A stretch of 64,000 nucleotides of DNA from contig NZ_JAHSTS010000003.1 in the NCBI RefSeq assembly GCF_019145435.1, positions 682,001-746,000 of the forward strand, in the 5' to 3' direction. Below, in pieces: positions 61,688 through 64,000 of the stretch. A program made the position numbers and the translations under genes. Each line of letters begins with the position of its first letter. Position 1 is the stretch's first letter. Source of the stretch: Pseudomonas ekonensis. Lineage in GTDB: Bacteria; Pseudomonadota; Gammaproteobacteria; Pseudomonadales; Pseudomonadaceae. The notes beneath the pieces are model-generated. The model did not search any database, was not told the origin of the DNA, and saw only the letters and a program-made list of their open reading frames with translations.

Positions 61688-63598
61688 TCAGAAGTCCAGG
61701 CTCACCCCGACATTCACCCCTTGCTGGGTGAAGTCGTCGTCCTTGCGGATGTTGTAGCTGGCGCGCAGGGCGACTTCCTTGCTGAGGTTGTGGCTCACGC
61801 CCAGGTTCAGGCGGTTGAGGTTGGTCTGCGGCTTGTAGCCTTCGAGGGTGAAGCGGTTGTTCGGCAGGCTGTTGAGGTTGATGGTCAGGTCCTGGGCATC
61901 GTCGTTGTATTCGCGCTCATGGGCGAACTCGCCGAACACCTGGGTCTGTGCGGTGACCTGGTACTTGCCCTGGATGCCGAGGCCCAGCCGGCGGGAGATG
62001 CGCGACTGGTCGTCGAAGGTCAGCGCCGTGGCGTCCGCGCCTTTTTCCGAGTAGCCGTCCACCTGCGCCTTGCCGAAGTCGGCGCTGACGAACGGCGACA
62101 GGTGCCACGGGCTGCTCGCCTCGGGCGCGATGTCGTAGCCCACGCGGCCGCCGATGGCCAGCACGTAGCCGTCGGTGTCGCCTTTCTCCCCGCGCTCGTT
62201 GACCCCCAGCTGAAACTTGCGCTTGAGGCTGTCGTAGTCCAGGCGGCCGGCGGTCATCGCCAGGTCGCCCCACCAGCGGTTCTGCTGGTACTGGGCGAAC
62301 ACGGTGCCCATGTAGGAATTGAGCTTGTAGTCCGAGTCGTTGTCGCCGGCCTCGAGCTTCTGGTGGTAGAGCCCGGCCGCGACGCCGACGCGCCAGGCGT
62401 CGTCGAGACGGTAGCTGGCGCCGATGTTCAGGTTGTAGCCGTTGCCGTCGGCGCTGGCCCCGGCGCTCTGGTCGTCGAAGTCCTGATGCTGGCCGCCGCC
62501 GGCGACGATGGTCCGCCATTGACCCACGCCTTGCCAGTTCTCCCAGTCGGCCAGCCATTGGTTGCGCAACTCGTCCTGGTGGGCGCGCAGCGAGCCCTGG
62601 GCCATTTCCGGCAGCAGGGTCAGCTCCCACGGCGCGGCCAGCAGCGAGTAGGCGTAGTCGGCGATCAGCCGTTGCCCGGCCTCGGTCGGGTGCACCGAGT
62701 CGTTGAAGATCAGCTTGGTCGGATCCGGCGTGGCGCTGTTGATGCCGTACCGGGCGTTCTCGGTGCAGCCGCTGCCGCTGAAGCAGGTGGCGACCAGGTT
62801 CTGGTCGGTGGCCAGGCCGAACTGGGCCGGGTTGGCGAACACTTCGCTGAGCAGCAGCGGAATGTTCAGCGGGATGACGTTGGCGTTGACGCCTTGCAGC
62901 TGGCTGACCAGTTCGCTGTTGAACTGGGCGCTGAGCTGCGACGTGAAGGCTTGCAGCGGCGAGCCGTTGATGGCCGGGGTCAGGCCGATGTCCGGCAGCA
63001 GCCAGACCATGATGTAGCGGGCGCCGGCGCCTTGCAGGGTCTGCACGCTGTCGACCAGGCGGTCGGCGGCGGCGCTGGCCTGGGCGAGGCTGGTGACGCG
63101 GCCCTGGAGGAAGTCGTTGCCGCCTCCCGTAAGGTAGTACAGCGCGTTCGGGTCAGCACGGAAGCCGTTGGACGGCAGGTAGCCGGTGCGGGTGCGTTCG
63201 CCGGAGGCGGACGAGCTGGTGATCGAGTCCAGGATCTGGTCGGTGCGGTAACCGCCTACCGCCCAGTTGTTGCCGTCCGGCAGGCCTTGGTTGGCGCGCA
63301 CCGCCGAGTCGGCGGAGGCGGTCTGGTCGGGCGTGAAGCCCAGGCGGCCGCCGAGCAGTTGGGTGGCGTTGAGCGAATAGAATTCGCCGCTGCCGTCCCG
63401 GTAGGCGGGACCTGTGCGGTTGGTGAAACGCTTGCCCGAACCGGCCGGGCCGCCGCTGTCGGTGAACGTCCCGGCGTCGCTGAGGCTGTCGCCGAAGACG
63501 ACGAAATTCGAGTAAGGGTTGGGGGCGGCGACCGCCTGGGCGCAGGCCATCGCGAGCAAGCATCCGGCCAGCGGTACGAACAACGTCTGTTTGATCAT
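61688..63598 (-). CDS. estP: Autotransporter GDSL esterase (EstA/EstP type)
   Basis: 636-residue outer-membrane esterase. Signal peptide (about 1-24, ends AQAVAA), GDSL lipase domain with nucleophile Ser38 (FGDSLSDAG), [10 protein letters not shown] with the Asp/His pair, and a C-terminal 12-strand autotransporter barrel (about 350-636) ending in Phe (GVSLDF). The passenger stays on the cell surface. Related to P. aeruginosa EstA, which affects rhamnolipid production and motility. In P. putida an esterase is also located between trpE and trpG (memory). Start ATG 63598. Confidence 0.93.
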   Translation of the reverse strand: MIKQTLFVPLAGCLLAMACAQAVAAPNPYSNFVVFGDSLSDAGTFTDSGGPAGSGKRFTNRTGPAYRDGSGEFYSLNATQLLGGRLGFTPDQTASADSAVRANQGLPDGNNWAVGGYRTDQILDSITSSSASGERTRTGYLPSNGFRADPNALYYLTGGGNDFLQGRVTSLAQASAAADRLVDSVQTLQGAGARYIMVWLLPDIGLTPAINGSPLQAFTSQLSAQFNSELVSQLQGVNANVIPLNIPLLLSEVFANPAQFGLATDQNLVATCFSGSGCTENARYGINSATPDPTKLIFNDSVHPTEAGQRLIADYAYSLLAAPWELTLLPEMAQGSLRAHQDELRNQWLADWENWQGVGQWRTIVAGGGQHQDFDDQSAGASADGNGYNLNIGASYRLDDAWRVGVAAGLYHQKLEAGDNDSDYKLNSYMGTVFAQYQQNRWWGDLAMTAGRLDYDSLKRKFQLGVNERGEKGDTDGYVLAIGGRVGYDIAPEASSPWHLSPFVSADFGKAQVDGYSEKGADATALTFDDQSRISRRLGLGIQGKYQVTAQTQVFGEFAHEREYNDDAQDLTINLNSLPNNRFTLEGYKPQTNLNRLNLGVSHNLSKEVALRASYNIRKDDDFTQQGVNVGVSLDF

Positions 63599-63776
63599 GA
63601 GCAAGTCCGTTTATTTATTGTTGTAGTGAACGAAACGACAGTACCAAAAACATCCGGCGTTTTGCCATCTGTCGCGAACACTCCCCGGGTTTGACGCGCT
63701 TTGTCCGATTTGGCCGCCGGCCGGCCCCGCCATCATATTGCACGCTCTGCCCAGCTAAGTTACTGTGCCGGAACGT

Positions 63777-63863
63777 ATGAACGAGACCTTCCCCGTGTTG
63801 ATCGTCAGCAAACTCCTGGATCAAGTCATCAAGGCGCACGCCCGCTGGCGTTGGCGCGCCTGA
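63777..63863 (+). CDS. Leader peptide of the (off-window) trpGDC operon
   Basis: 28-residue ORF beginning MNETFPVLIVSK and ending VIKAHARWRWRA-stop, with Trp codons at 63846 and 63852. The last 12 residues match the trpE leader at 11 of 12 positions (His for Leu), and the DNA is alike. CCGGAA lies 3-8 bases before the ATG. It should control trpG, which by synteny lies just beyond base 64000. Confidence 0.7.
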   Translation: MNETFPVLIVSKLLDQVIKAHARWRWRA

Positions 63864-63873
63864 ATCTTCTCTG

Positions 63874-63886
63874 CCGGCCCCGCCGG
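63874..63886 (+). promoter_or_regulatory. Hairpin after the trpG leader
   Basis: CCGGC-CCC-GCCGG, 11 bases after the leader stop; the counterpart of GCCGGC-CTT-GCCGGC after the trpE leader. A conserved placement relative to the Trp codons marks it as the attenuator stem; there is no clear T-run. Confidence 0.5.
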
Positions 63887-64000
63887 ATCTGTACTGCTTT
63901 GCCTTCCTTGCCTGTCTGAACCGCCGCTGTGCCGACGCGATCCGCGCGTCCGACATCGTGCAGCGCCCTGCGGGCAAACCGTTCGAAGGCTGTCTCCAAG
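63887..64000 (+). other. Right-edge leader sequence, no gene start visible
   Basis: The last 114 bases contain no start resembling TrpG. They are expected to be the rest of the trpGDC leader region. Confidence 0.5.

Overview
The window is a high-GC, gene-dense chromosomal segment from a fluorescent Pseudomonas (P. fluorescens group or close relative). This rests on gene content and order: rsmY with a GacA box, a full pqq cluster, davBA, rpsU-dnaG-rpoD, lptD-surA-pdxA-rsmA-apaGH, amgK-murU, the agt locus and trpE. The order closely follows what I remember of P. putida and P. aeruginosa. Nearly all of it is core chromosome. Palindromic REP-type elements fill many gaps. I see no insertion sequence, prophage, CRISPR array or replication origin.

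Layout. 1-3.3 kb: two tandem paralogous acyl-CoA dehydrogenases, the first cut by the window edge. 3.3-3.5 kb: the small RNA RsmY, with a perfect GacA upstream activating sequence and its own terminator. 3.5-14 kb: PQQ cofactor block, with a LysR regulator, a class III aminotransferase, a Pmp3-type membrane peptide, a prolyl-oligopeptidase-like peptidase, pqqE, D, C, B, the 24-residue precursor pqqA, and pqqF. 14-17.2 kb: davA, davB and an Lrp/AsnC regulator (lysine to 5-aminovalerate). 17.6-19.6 kb: an accessory cassette of RtcB-type RNA ligase and PrfH release factor, behind a structured leader that encodes a 13-residue peptide with an exceptionally strong ribosome binding site. 19.8 kb: tRNA-Ile(CAU). 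19.9-28.3 kb: the c-di-GMP protein RmcA, then rpoD, dnaG and rpsU.

28.5-48 kb: housekeeping genes. These are tsaD, plsY, folB-folK, cca, the spoVR-yeaH-prkA stress operon, glpE, and the tightly overlapping operon lptD-surA-pdxA-rsmA-apaG-apaH, which runs from outer-membrane biogenesis to ribosome maturation. Divergent from it is amgK-murU, for peptidoglycan sugar recycling, followed by a DnaJ/TerB protein. 48-57 kb: a DUF3530 protein and the agt locus (sensor kinase, response regulator, ABC importer) for 4-aminobutyrate and 5-aminovalerate. 57-64 kb: an iron-type alcohol dehydrogenase, rpe, gph, trpE, an autotransporter esterase, and at the right edge a leader that should precede trpGDC.

Functional threads. 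davBA makes 5-aminovalerate, which is also a substrate of the agt uptake system 35 kb away. Two Trp-Arg-Trp-Arg leader peptides, one forming the very C-terminus of Gph before trpE and one at the window end, indicate attenuation of both trp transcription units. The most unusual regulatory structure is the leader of the rtcB-prfH ribosome-repair cassette.
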